Shown one piece after another: positions 1 through 8,275 of a stretch of 64,000 nucleotides of DNA (the stretch's first letter is position 1; each line of letters begins with the position of its first letter). The stretch spans positions 1,612,001 through 1,676,000 of the forward strand of contig NZ_CP084061.1 in NCBI RefSeq assembly GCF_020215665.1, in the 5' to 3' direction. The translations under genes and the position numbers were made by a program. The stretch is from Blautia parvula (GTDB lineage: Bacteria > Bacillota > Clostridia > Lachnospirales > Lachnospiraceae). Below the pieces are notes generated by a model. It ran no database searches. It was not told the origin of the DNA and saw nothing but the letters and a program-made list of their open reading frames with translations.

Positions 1-258
1 TCCGGTCAAATTGCGTGTAAGCGCACCGCTGGTGGTATCCACAGCCGCAGCTATGAGCCCTCCGTGCATGGTGGACATGTGGTTCAGCTCCCACTCCTGC
101 ACCGGATAGCGCAGAGTCAGGGAACGCTCGGCCGCACTGCAGGAATGAAACTCCAGACCCATCCGGCAGTATAGATGTTCCGGATTCTTTGGGTACATTT
201 TTTCTATATCGTGCTGAATTTCTGTCTCCATTTTCTTCTGCTTTTCTTCTGTTGTCAT
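1..258 (-). CDS. Hotdog-fold thioesterase (PaaI-like), 3' end outside window
   Basis: The first 86 codons of a minus-strand gene are present; the rest lies beyond base 1. The ATG at 256-258 follows an AAAGGA ribosome site. The stretch MHGGLIAAAVDTTSGAL near residues 63-79 matches the HGG-(x)-D helix signature of PaaI/YbgC-type hotdog acyl-CoA thioesterases, in which the Asp region supports thioester hydrolysis. The N-terminal part (CRMGLEFHSCSAAERSLTLRY) fits the first strands of that fold. It follows the EIIC-EAL gene by only 8 bases, so the two are probably co-transcribed. The substrate cannot be told from sequence. Confidence 0.72.
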   Translation of the reverse strand, partial: MTTEEKQKKMETEIQHDIEKMYPKNPEHLYCRMGLEFHSCSAAERSLTLRYPVQEWELNHMSTMHGGLIAAAVDTTSGALTRNLTG

Positions 259-266
259 ATTACTGT

Positions 267-2345
267 TTATCCTTTCTTTTCCAGCAGCAGTTCTTCCAGC
301 CTGACAAGAGGAACTGCCGGGCTGTACAGATATCCCTGGTACAGACAGCACCCCATGCTTTCCAAAAGGCTGCGAATCTCCTCTGTCTCCACATATTCGG
401 CCATCACCACAAAATCCAGGTTCCTGCCGAGAGAGATGATGGAAGATACGATTTCCTGATTTCTTTTGTTCTCCACTATGCCTCTGACCAGACCGCCGTC
501 CAGCTTGATGGCATAAAAACTGTTGTGCTGCAGGTATTTCAGGCTGGTCCGGCCCATGCTGAAGTCATCCACAGCAGCCAGGATACCTGCTGCCTTCAGC
601 CTGCTGATGTGATAGGGAATCTCCTCCATTTTATCCACAGCAGATTCCTCTGTGATCTCCAGACAGTAATGTCCCGCCACGCCGTATGTCTCTGCCATTC
701 GTATGACCTTCTCCACAAACCGCGGTGAGTTAAGCTGTTCTGCCGTTATATTGGCTGAAATGGTGACAGGTTCGCCAAGATTCAGAAGTCTGCTGCATGC
801 CTTCATGGAAGTCTCTATGACACACTCCGTCAGCCGGTCAAAAAAACCGTCCTCCTGTGCAAGCGCCACAGCCAGAGGAGGGTAAACCGCCTCATCCATA
901 TAGCGCCAGCGCAGAAGCGCTTCTGCCCCTGCCATCCTGTTTCGGCAGTCATACTGGGGCTGGTATCCCATGGTCAGATTCTTCTCCTCCACATCAATGC
1001 GGAGCTGGGATGCCATATTTCTTGCCAGGATTCCCATACTGTCCCGGCGTTCCAGAAGGCTTACAGCCGCACCGGCTTCCTGATGCTCCTTCAGATACTC
1101 CGTTAACTCTTGCTGCAGCATTTCTGCCTGAAGCTTCCGCACCTGTTCGGAGACTTTTACAAAAGGCGTATAGATGGCTGTTCCGACAAACACGATCACC
1201 GCCTGCACCGCCGCACCCCGCCAGGAACCGGAGGACAGATATCCGCTGAAGAATACCGGTGTGGTCCAGGTCACAGTCTCTCCCAAAAGAGGCAGGAAAC
1301 CGCTCACTGCAGCCCCGTAAGCGATCAGCAGGGAACACAGGGGTGTCAATATAAACGGAATGACCATGATCGGATTCAATACGATCGGGAGTCCGTACAC
1401 GAGAATTTCATTGATGTTAAAAAAGACTGCCGGGGCTGCGGAACGGGCAAGCTGCCGGTTATCCCTGCTTCCGGCAAACAACAGCAGCGCTATCACAAGG
1501 CAGATGGAAGTACCACATCCGCCCATCAGCGCGAAATTGTCCAAAAAAGATTTTGATATGACAGCTCCTGAGACCGTATCATTTGGCACCAGATATGTCT
1601 GGGATACCTGTTCCAGGGCATTGCCACCGTGAATCCCAAAGGCCCACAGCAGGTCCAGCACCAGCACATAAAGTACACCCGCCCCCAGACCGTCATTTAC
1701 ATTGTGAAACAGATTTACAATAAAATTTGTGATCAGGTCATTCAGATTATCCGCCTTAAACACTGTTTTGATCAGCAGGTTCAGCGCCACAAAAAGGAGT
1801 GTGCAGAACAAAAGCGGATAAATAGCGGAAAGGGAATTGCGGTAATCCACATCTGACCCGGCAGAACGAAACCGGAATGCCGGGGACAGCTTTTCACAGA
1901 AAAAATAAAAGATCCTGGTCGCCGCAATGGCGGCAAACATGGCCGTAAAAACTCCAACCGGCCCCAGATCGCTTAATTCCATGGAGCCGCTGGCAGCGCC
2001 AAAGGACACGGCAAAGCAGATGGCAGAGACCACCATTGCCATGACCTGAAGGAACTGGTCCCTGTCTTTCATGGTCGCTGCATAATAATAACTGATACTC
2101 ATCACAAGGTAAATGGACATAAAACCAACGGTGGCATCAAAGAGAAAACTCAGTATCTGATGCAGGACACCCCCTGCCCATTTCTCAATAAACGTCTGAA
2201 ACGCAGGCACCGGAAAACTTCTGAAAAGCAGGGCAAAAGCCCCCACCAGCAGGGCGGGAATCAGAAGCGTAAACCCCTTCCGGACGGAGGAGATGATGCT
2301 GTTAATCTCTATTCTGTAGATTATCCTCAATACTTTTCCATACAT
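267..2345 (-). CDS. PTS EIIC-EAL fusion, membrane-bound c-di-GMP phosphodiesterase
   Basis: A 692-residue fusion. Residues about 15-400 form a multi-spanning membrane domain like the EIIC of lactose/cellobiose PTS permeases, including the GIHGGN segment (His239) and NINEILVYGLP (Glu313), which contact sugar in that family. A linker of about 45 residues leads to an EAL domain (about 450-690). Its metal and catalytic residues look intact: EAL at 475-477, Asn532, EITE at 563-566, DDF at 593-595, Lys614, AEYVE at 649-653 (usually AEGVE) and Gln670. So it should hydrolyse c-di-GMP to pGpG. No EIIA or EIIB domain is attached. The likely role (inference) is a sugar-responsive or sugar-transport-coupled c-di-GMP phosphodiesterase. 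Its ribosome site is GAGGGGG, and a promoter lies about 60-90 bases upstream. Confidence 0.87.
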   Translation of the reverse strand: MYGKVLRIIYRIEINSIISSVRKGFTLLIPALLVGAFALLFRSFPVPAFQTFIEKWAGGVLHQILSFLFDATVGFMSIYLVMSISYYYAATMKDRDQFLQVMAMVVSAICFAVSFGAASGSMELSDLGPVGVFTAMFAAIAATRIFYFFCEKLSPAFRFRSAGSDVDYRNSLSAIYPLLFCTLLFVALNLLIKTVFKADNLNDLITNFIVNLFHNVNDGLGAGVLYVLVLDLLWAFGIHGGNALEQVSQTYLVPNDTVSGAVISKSFLDNFALMGGCGTSICLVIALLLFAGSRDNRQLARSAAPAVFFNINEILVYGLPIVLNPIMVIPFILTPLCSLLIAYGAAVSGFLPLLGETVTWTTPVFFSGYLSSGSWRGAAVQAVIVFVGTAIYTPFVKVSEQVRKLQAEMLQQELTEYLKEHQEAGAAVSLLERRDSMGILARNMASQLRIDVEEKNLTMGYQPQYDCRNRMAGAEALLRWRYMDEAVYPPLAVALAQEDGFFDRLTECVIETSMKACSRLLNLGEPVTISANITAEQLNSPRFVEKVIRMAETYGVAGHYCLEITEESAVDKMEEIPYHISRLKAAGILAAVDDFSMGRTSLKYLQHNSFYAIKLDGGLVRGIVENKRNQEIVSSIISLGRNLDFVVMAEYVETEEIRSLLESMGCCLYQGYLYSPAVPLVRLEELLLEKKG

Positions 2346-2406
2346 AACCGGCCCCCTCTGTTACCCCGTATAAAACCGGGGACGAAACAATATTGCCATA
2401 CATTTT

Positions 2407-2435
2407 ATTTTACATGCCTTACTCGTCTTTTGCAA
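2407..2435 (-). promoter_or_regulatory. Predicted sigma-A promoter of the EIIC-EAL gene
   Basis: On the minus strand TTGCAA (2430-2435) and TAAAAT (2407-2412) are separated by 17 bases, about 60 bases upstream of the EIIC-EAL start. Confidence 0.5.
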
Positions 2436-2501
2436 TCTAAAATCTCTTTGTTTTCCTTACTTTCCCTTTTCCAAAATATACCAGAAGCCGCCTTGTGACC
2501 A

Positions 2502-3236
2502 TCAATACTCTACCTCAAGAAGCGTCAGCCCCTGGGCGGGCGCTGTAAATCCGGCCGCACCTCTGTCACAGGCTGACAAAATCCCTTTCATTTCCTCCGG
2601 CTTTCTGGTTCCTCTTCCTGCCTCGATCAGGGTACCTGTAAGAATCCGCACCATGTTGTAGAGAAATCCGTCTCCGGTGTATGTGATCCTCAGTTCATTC
2701 GGCAAAGATTCCACTCGTATACTGTATATAGTCCGTACTGTGGACTTTTTCATTTTCTTATTGGAGCAGAAGCTTTTAAAGTCATGGGTGCCTGTCAGCA
2801 GCTCTGCCGCTGCTTTTATGGCATCCACATCAAATTCCTCATGCAGGGGGCACTGGTATTTTCTCTCAAATACATTTTTGTGATGGCCTGTTGCTATTCT
2901 GTACTGATAGACTTTTTTCTTTGCCAGAAGGCGGCTGTGGAAGCGCTCCTGCACCTGGGTGACTTTATAAATTTCAATATCCTCCGGAAGATAGCGGTTC
3001 AGGTATGCGCAGATCTCCTCACAGTTTTTCTCTGTATCCATGTGCACATTAGCCACCTGGCCTTTTGCGTGTACGCCTGCATCTGTTCTTCCCGCGCCGT
3101 CGATCTGAACAGGTGCATCCAGCATCCTGGACAAGACTTCTTCGATTTTCCCCTGAATGGTATTGCCCGTTGTCTTCTGCCTCTGCCAGCCCTCATAGCG
3201 CGTTCCGTCATACTGTATATCCAGTCTGTAATTCAT
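2502..3236 (-). CDS. truA: tRNA pseudouridine(38-40) synthase TruA
   Basis: A 244-residue protein of the usual TruA length. It converts uridines 38, 39 and 40 of the anticodon arm of many tRNAs to pseudouridine. The catalytic Asp is in the hallmark DGAGRTDAGVHA segment near residues 46-57. Further TruA signatures are YDGTRYEGWQRQ near the N-terminus, FCSNKKMKKSTVRTI in the middle and GDGFLYNMVRI towards the C-terminus. The start ATG at 3236 follows GAGGGATGG. It stands alone between the EIIC-EAL promoter and the divergent trpB leader. Confidence 0.97.
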   Translation of the reverse strand: MNYRLDIQYDGTRYEGWQRQKTTGNTIQGKIEEVLSRMLDAPVQIDGAGRTDAGVHAKGQVANVHMDTEKNCEEICAYLNRYLPEDIEIYKVTQVQERFHSRLLAKKKVYQYRIATGHHKNVFERKYQCPLHEEFDVDAIKAAAELLTGTHDFKSFCSNKKMKKSTVRTIYSIRVESLPNELRITYTGDGFLYNMVRILTGTLIEAGRGTRKPEEMKGILSACDRGAAGFTAPAQGLTLLEVEY

Positions 3237-3332
3237 TTTCCATCCCTCTTTCCGAATAAAGTTTCCTTTCGTATCTGTCTATTCTATCAGACATCCCATC
3301 CGGCGAAAAGAGATATTTTTCGATTTTGCCTA

Positions 3333-3361
3333 TTGACAAATCCGCTTTCACCAACTATAGT
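3333..3361 (+). promoter_or_regulatory. Promoter of the T-box-controlled trpB gene
   Basis: A consensus TTGACA (3333-3338), 17-base spacer and TATAGT (3356-3361) lie just upstream of the T-box leader. Transcription would start near 3368. Confidence 0.75.
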
Positions 3362-3388
3362 GATAAACATAAAATAAATCATGTAACA

Positions 3389-3694
3389 GCGAAACCGTAG
3401 AATAAGAGTAGTAGATATCCAGGTTTTATTGATAACGGCAGGTCATGCTGCCGGCAGAGAGTCTTAAAGTGGTGGGATTAAGATAATAAAACGGATGTTG
3501 AATGGACTTATGAGGTCGGGAAGAAAGGAATTTTCTGAGTAATGCCCGACGGGATGTTCACCCGTTATCAAGGAACCGTGTATGAAAGTACATGAACAGA
3601 GTGGATGATTGATTCATCAAGCCGGGTGGTACCGCAGAAGACTGTATAACAAGCTTCTGTCCCTGCAGAAATTGCAGAGACAGGGGCTTTTTTT
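3389..3694 (+). ncRNA. T-box leader, tryptophan (UGG) specifier, with terminator
   Basis: The leader carries the AGAGAG element near 3457-3462 of stem I, a candidate specifier TGG at 3503-3505 in the 3' part of stem I (context GAATGGACTT), and the T-box sequence GGGTGGTACCGC at 3624-3635. It ends in an intrinsic terminator (3652-3694): 16 paired bases with one mismatch, followed by seven Ts. The T-box sequence is the alternative partner of the terminator stem. Uncharged tRNA-Trp would be expected to stabilise the antiterminator and switch on the trpB gene 63 bases downstream. The UGG assignment agrees with the product. The exact stem I borders are approximate. Confidence 0.9.
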
Positions 3695-3756
3695 ATTGCC
3701 GCTGTACCCCAAACTTCATCTCCGGGATTCGCGCCATAAGAAAGGAGAACACAATT

Positions 3757-5136
3757 ATGAAAAAAATTCCGCACAGAGTATATTTAACCGAGGAGCAGAT
3801 GCCTAAGCAGTGGTATAACCTGAGGGCAGACATGAAGGACCTTCCCGACCCTCTTTTAAACCCGGGCACAGGCAGACCGATCACCGAGGAGGAACTCTAT
3901 CCCGTATTCTGTGAAAAACTGGCACATCAGGAACTGGACAATACGACACGTTACATTGACATCCCGGAAGAGGTCCAGGACTTTTATAAAATGTACCGCC
4001 CCTCCCCTCTCATCCGCGCCTACAATCTGGAGAAATATCTGGACACACCAGCTAAGATTTATTATAAATTCGAGGGCAATAACACCTCCGGAAGCCACAA
4101 GTTAAACTCCGCTGTAGCTCAGGCATATTACGCAAAAGAACAGGGATTAAAGGGCCTGACAACAGAGACAGGCGCCGGTCAGTGGGGAACCGCCCTGGCA
4201 GAAGCGTGCTCCTTCTACCATCTGCCTCTGATCGTCTATATGGTAAAATGCTCCTACGAGCAGAAACCATTCCGCAAGTCCGTGATCCACACCTTTGATG
4301 CGGAGATCGTTCCAAGCCCCAGCGAGACCACAGAGATCGGCCGTAAAATCCTGGCTGAAAATCCCGGCACTTCAGGCAGCCTGGGCTGTGCCATCTCCGA
4401 AGCTGTGGAAAAAGCGGTTTCCACGGACGGCTATAAATACGTGCTGGGTTCTGTGCTGAACCAAGTGCTGCTCCACCAGTCCATCATCGGCCTGGAGTCC
4501 AAGACAGCCATGGAACTGCTGGATGAGTACCCGGACGTTGTGGTGGGATGCGCAGGCGGCGGCTCCAATCTGGGCGGCCTGATCTCACCATTTATGCAGG
4601 ATAAACTCACAGGAAAGGCTGACCCGCGCATCGTGGCAGTGGAACCGGCTTCCTGTCCGTCCCTTACCCGCGGAAAATACGCCTACGATTTCTGTGATAC
4701 CGGAAAGGTGACGCCGCTTGCCAGAATGTACACTCTGGGCTGTGACTTCATCCCATCCGCAAACCATGCAGGCGGTCTGCGTTACCACGGCATGTCCCCT
4801 ATCCTCTCCAAGCTGTATCATGACGGCTATATGGAGGCCATTTCCGTAGAACAGACAAAAGTATTTGAGGCAGCCACCATGTTTGCGAAACAGGAGACCA
4901 TCCTGCCTGCACCTGAGTCCGCACATGCCATCTATGGTGCCGTACAGGAGGCTCTGAAATGCAAAGAATCCGGGGAAGCCAAAACGATTCTCTTCGGCCT
5001 GACAGGAACCGGATATTTCGATATGTATGCGTATCAGTCCTATATGGACGGAACAATGAAAGATTATATTCCTACGGATGCGGAGCTGGAAAAGAGTTTT
5101 GCAAGACTGCCTAAAATACCTGGAATCCAGGAATAA
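3757..5136 (+). CDS. trpB: TrpB2-type tryptophan synthase beta chain
   Basis: A 459-residue PLP enzyme that joins indole and serine into tryptophan. It belongs to the longer TrpB2 class (about 420-460 residues) rather than the TrpB1 class that pairs tightly with TrpA. Signatures are EGNNTSGSHKLNSA with the PLP Lys at residue 115, TGAGQWGTALA near 138-148 and the phosphate loop GCAGGGSNLGG near 268. No trpA or other trp gene is nearby, so it may act as an indole-salvage enzyme (inference). Expression is set by the T-box leader in front. The ATG follows AAGGAG. A bidirectional terminator follows the stop codon. Confidence 0.93.
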   Translation: MKKIPHRVYLTEEQMPKQWYNLRADMKDLPDPLLNPGTGRPITEEELYPVFCEKLAHQELDNTTRYIDIPEEVQDFYKMYRPSPLIRAYNLEKYLDTPAKIYYKFEGNNTSGSHKLNSAVAQAYYAKEQGLKGLTTETGAGQWGTALAEACSFYHLPLIVYMVKCSYEQKPFRKSVIHTFDAEIVPSPSETTEIGRKILAENPGTSGSLGCAISEAVEKAVSTDGYKYVLGSVLNQVLLHQSIIGLESKTAMELLDEYPDVVVGCAGGGSNLGGLISPFMQDKLTGKADPRIVAVEPASCPSLTRGKYAYDFCDTGKVTPLARMYTLGCDFIPSANHAGGLRYHGMSPILSKLYHDGYMEAISVEQTKVFEAATMFAKQETILPAPESAHAIYGAVQEALKCKESGEAKTILFGLTGTGYFDMYAYQSYMDGTMKDYIPTDAELEKSFARLPKIPGIQE

Positions 5137-5146
5137 GAGCAAATAC

Positions 5147-5190
5147 AAAAGCCCGTTTTTCAGATTTTCAGTCTGAAAAAGCGGGCTTTT
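5147..5190. terminator. Bidirectional terminator between trpB and the MATE gene
   Basis: AAAAGCCCG-TTTTTCAGA pairs with TCTGAAAAAGCGGGCTTTT with one bulged base. A-tract and T-tract flank both sides, so it can end both convergent transcripts. Confidence 0.85.
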
Positions 5191-5209
5191 ACTATGGATT
5201 GTATTCCTG

Positions 5210-6622
5210 TCAGGCACTCACATCTGACTCTTCCAACCGCACAGCAGGCATACCTTCATCCACAGGCAGTTTTTTCAGAAATGACGCTACCAGAGGAAGA
5301 GAGATAGCAAAGGTCAGGACATCCGCCACTGCCTGCGCGATCTGGACTCCTCTCAGCCCCATCACTGCCGGCAGTATGAGAATGAGGGGAATAAAGCAGA
5401 TCCCGCTCCTGAGCGCAGAGAGAAGGGATGCTTTTTTACTCTCGCCCACACTCTGCAGCATCATGTTGGTACAGACAGAAAGAGGCTGGAAGAAGAAAGC
5501 AATGCACTGACATCGAAGGGCAAAGACACCGATGGCGATTACCTGCGGGTCATCCCGGAACACCCCGATGATGCCGGAGGATACGAAAAGGCAGATAATC
5601 GCAAAGCTTCCAAGCATGACCTCCCCTGAGCCTGCCGTAAACCAGAACCCCTTCTTTACACGGGAATATTTCCCGGCGCCGTAATTAAATGCCGCCACCG
5701 GCTGAAATCCCTGACCCAGACCCAGCCCTACTGAGAATACCAGCATGCAGATCCTGTTCACAATACTCATAGCCGCCACTGCCGCGTCTCCATACACTGC
5801 TGCCTGATGATTGAGGAGCATGGTGGACACACTGCCCAGCCCCTGCCGGATCAGACTTGGAAATCCTGTCGCAACGATCAGCCCCACCTCGTGGATATCC
5901 CTTGTCATAAGCCGTATGGACAATCTGCTCTGGGTCTTCTTCGCCACAAACATATAGAGAAGGATAAAAAAGCTGATCATCTGGGATAGGGCTGTGGCAA
6001 GCCCGGCGCCCAATACCCCCATATTCAGGCCGAACATAAGGATCGGGTCACCTATCATATTCAGAATGCCGCCTGTTGTCAGTCCTATCATGGCATAAGC
6101 AGCCATGCCCTCGTATCGCAGAATATTGTTCAGCACACAGCTCCCCGTCATAAAAGGACCTGCCAGCAGAATAAAAAGTCCATACTGTTTGGCAAACGGC
6201 AGGATTGTCGGGGTACTTCCCAGTGCCCGCATAAACGGAGTTAAAAACGTAATCCCCACCGCGCCGATCAGTGTTCCCGTCAGAATAGACAGAAAAAAGC
6301 TGGTGGATGCAAATCTGCTTGCGCTCTCCCGGTCTCTTTTTCCAAGCTTTCTGGATATGATACTGCCTGCCCCGTGTCCGAACATAAACCCAAAAGCCTG
6401 CAGAATGGCCATCAGGCTGAACACCACTCCCACCGCCCCGCTGGCGCTGGTTCCTAAACGGCTGACAAAATATGTGTCTGCCGTGTTATAGATATTGGTG
6501 ATCAGCATACTTATAATAGTAGGAATGCCCAGACGCACGATCAGGTTGGATACCGGCGTCTGCGTCATCTTCTCATATTGTTTTCGTTCCCGCTCCTCCG
6601 CTGTGATTTCCGATGCTGTCAT
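5210..6622 (-). CDS. MATE family multidrug efflux protein
   Basis: A 470-residue membrane protein with about 12 hydrophobic segments in two similar halves, typical of MATE exporters that use a Na+ or H+ gradient to expel cationic drugs. The N-terminal half opens with the conserved segment RLGIPTIISMLITNIYNTAD (residues about 30-49), and the second half shows FPSLIRQGLGSVSTMLLN (about 256-273). Its ATG overlaps the stop of the upstream TetR gene (ATGA, 6619-6622), so the two are translationally coupled and the pump is probably repressed by that TetR protein. The substrate is unknown. Confidence 0.9.
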   Translation of the reverse strand: MTASEITAEERERKQYEKMTQTPVSNLIVRLGIPTIISMLITNIYNTADTYFVSRLGTSASGAVGVVFSLMAILQAFGFMFGHGAGSIISRKLGKRDRESASRFASTSFFLSILTGTLIGAVGITFLTPFMRALGSTPTILPFAKQYGLFILLAGPFMTGSCVLNNILRYEGMAAYAMIGLTTGGILNMIGDPILMFGLNMGVLGAGLATALSQMISFFILLYMFVAKKTQSRLSIRLMTRDIHEVGLIVATGFPSLIRQGLGSVSTMLLNHQAAVYGDAAVAAMSIVNRICMLVFSVGLGLGQGFQPVAAFNYGAGKYSRVKKGFWFTAGSGEVMLGSFAIICLFVSSGIIGVFRDDPQVIAIGVFALRCQCIAFFFQPLSVCTNMMLQSVGESKKASLLSALRSGICFIPLILILPAVMGLRGVQIAQAVADVLTFAISLPLVASFLKKLPVDEGMPAVRLEESDVSA

Positions 6623-7200
6623 AATCTTTCTTTCTCCCCCTCTCTCATTACAAGTACCGCCAGACTTTCCACCATATACCGAAAACTGGTACTGCTGTCC
6701 GGATTTTCATAGGTAAGATACCCTTCCTGTTCCAAAGAGACAAAGCCGTGAAGGGCACTCCGTATGGTTCGCTGAAGGTTCACTGTCTTTTCGTGGTCTT
6801 TTACCTCCCTGCCGATGAGCACCAGGAAAGGATGGATGATCCGCTGGATGGCATGTTTCAGCTCCTCATTTTCGGAGGTGCGCATCTCTATGATGGCCTG
6901 GTAGAGTTCCGGGCTTTCCATGGCGAATTTACGGTAAGCATCCGCCATGATACCCAGCGCCTCTGTAAAATCAGAATATGTATATGCCTGTTTCAGGGCT
7001 TTTTCCAATTCTGTTATACCGTGCATGCCAACTGCCGTGTTGACCTCCTCAATGCCATTTACATGATTATAGAGAGAGGCCGGCTGCACGCCCAGACGAG
7101 CTGCCAGCTCACGCATGGAAAAATTCCGGTATCCCTTCTCTTCCACCAGTTCTATGGCTGCCTCCATGATCACTTCCGCATTCAATCCTCTTCTTCCCAT
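6619..7200 (-). CDS. TetR-family repressor of the MATE pump
   Basis: A 193-residue regulator when started at the ATG at 7198-7200, which has GGAGA at the right distance. A longer open frame to 7272 lacks a ribosome site and would begin inside the operator. The N-terminal 50 residues form the TetR helix-turn-helix (FSMRELAARLGVQPASLYNHV). The C-terminal part resembles the TetR_C WHG family (residues about 80-190, FRYMVESL near the end). It heads a two-gene unit with the MATE exporter. A 21-bp inverted repeat lies over its own promoter and is the obvious operator. Confidence 0.9.
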   Translation of the reverse strand: MGRRGLNAEVIMEAAIELVEEKGYRNFSMRELAARLGVQPASLYNHVNGIEEVNTAVGMHGITELEKALKQAYTYSDFTEALGIMADAYRKFAMESPELYQAIIEMRTSENEELKHAIQRIIHPFLVLIGREVKDHEKTVNLQRTIRSALHGFVSLEQEGYLTYENPDSSTSFRYMVESLAVLVMREGEKERL

Positions 7201-7261
7201 GACGGTCTCCTTTTTCCGGACAAAATTGATATGCCGCGTGCGGTATTTTCCATTGCGGCAA

Positions 7262-7313
7262 AAAACTAACACCGTTCGTATAATCTATATTATATACGAA
7301 CGGTGTTAGTTTT
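7262..7313. promoter_or_regulatory. 21-bp inverted repeat: TetR operator and add-operon terminator
   Basis: Two perfect 21-base arms (7262-7282 and 7293-7313) flank a 10-base AT-rich spacer. Core half-site: AACACCGTTCGTATA. The repeat covers the spacer and -10 of the tetR-MATE promoter, as expected for an autoregulatory operator. Read on the minus strand, the same hairpin is followed by six Ts and sits 11 bases after the add stop codon, so it can also terminate the udp-deoB-add transcript. Confidence 0.8.
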
Positions 7314-7318
7314 GTCAA
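7289..7318 (-). promoter_or_regulatory. Promoter of tetR-MATE
   Basis: On the minus strand TTGACA (7313-7318) and TATAAT (7289-7294) are 18 bases apart and embedded in the inverted repeat. The -35 box begins 6 bases after the add stop codon. Confidence 0.72.
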
Positions 7319-7324
7319 ATATAC

Positions 7325-8275
7325 TTAGTCAAAGGCTGCCTCTGCCGCATTTTTCATCAATTGTTCCATATCGCTGTAGGTAATATGAAAATACTCTTTT
7401 AAAAGTTCCAGCTCCTTCGTTATCGTCGTGCCGCTCACGGTCCTGTTATCCGTGTTCACCGTAACGGGAATCCCGGCTTCCATAAACTCCAGGATCGGGT
7501 AATCCTTCAGGCTGTCCACAGCTTTTGTCTGCAGATTGCTGGTGGGACACATTTCAAGAGGAATCCTCCGCTGTGCACACAGTGCCTTCAGATTCTTATT
7601 CTTCCTGACCGCGATTCCATGGCCTATCCTGTCAGCTCCCAGTTCAATGGCGTCCCACACGCTCTGCGCGCTGCCACACTCGCCTGCATGGATCGTAAAG
7701 GGCATACCCAGTCTCTTTGCTTTCCGGAACATTTCCGCCTGGGTCTTTACCGGAAATGCAGCTTCATCCCCGGCCAGATCAACGGCAGCCACGCCCCGGC
7801 CCAGATACTCTCTTGCTGTTTCTACCAGCTCCACGTTTTTTTCCGCCGGCATATGACGCATACCGCAGAGGATCAGATTTCCGCCTACACCATACTTTTC
7901 CCGGCCTTCCCGCAGACCATCCAGAGCTCCTTCAATGATCTCCCTGCATGTAAGTCCCTCCCGCACGGACAGAAGCGGCGCAAAACGAATCTCCATGTAT
8001 ACCACATTCTCCTTTGCCCCATCTCCTAAAAGCTGGGACACAGCCATGCGGAAACTATCCCGGTCCGCCAGACAGGACAGGGGCAGGTCGAACTTTTCCA
8101 GATATTCTTTCAGGCTTTTGCAGTCCGGCTGTACCTGAAGAAGATCCATAAGCTTTTCCCCTGCAGGAATGTCCACCCCGGCACCGGATGCCAGTTTTCT
8201 TATGACTGCCTCCGATAGGGAGCCGTCCAGGTGGCAGTGCAGGTCATATTTTTTCAGTTCCTCAATGGCATTCAT
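7325..8275 (-). CDS. add: Adenosine deaminase
   Basis: A 316-residue zinc amidohydrolase that deaminates adenosine and deoxyadenosine to inosine and deoxyinosine. Metal and catalytic motifs are DLHCHLDG (His13, His15), HAGE, GHG and TDN. The ATG at 8273-8275 overlaps the deoB stop as ATGA and has GGAGG seven bases upstream. An alternative ATG at 8281 lies only one base from that site, so it is less likely. It is the last gene of udp-deoB-add, a salvage operon that breaks nucleosides into bases and pentose phosphate. The end of the operon coincides with the inverted-repeat terminator. Confidence 0.95.
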   Translation of the reverse strand: MNAIEELKKYDLHCHLDGSLSEAVIRKLASGAGVDIPAGEKLMDLLQVQPDCKSLKEYLEKFDLPLSCLADRDSFRMAVSQLLGDGAKENVVYMEIRFAPLLSVREGLTCREIIEGALDGLREGREKYGVGGNLILCGMRHMPAEKNVELVETAREYLGRGVAAVDLAGDEAAFPVKTQAEMFRKAKRLGMPFTIHAGECGSAQSVWDAIELGADRIGHGIAVRKNKNLKALCAQRRIPLEMCPTSNLQTKAVDSLKDYPILEFMEAGIPVTVNTDNRTVSGTTITKELELLKEYFHITYSDMEQLMKNAAEAAFD

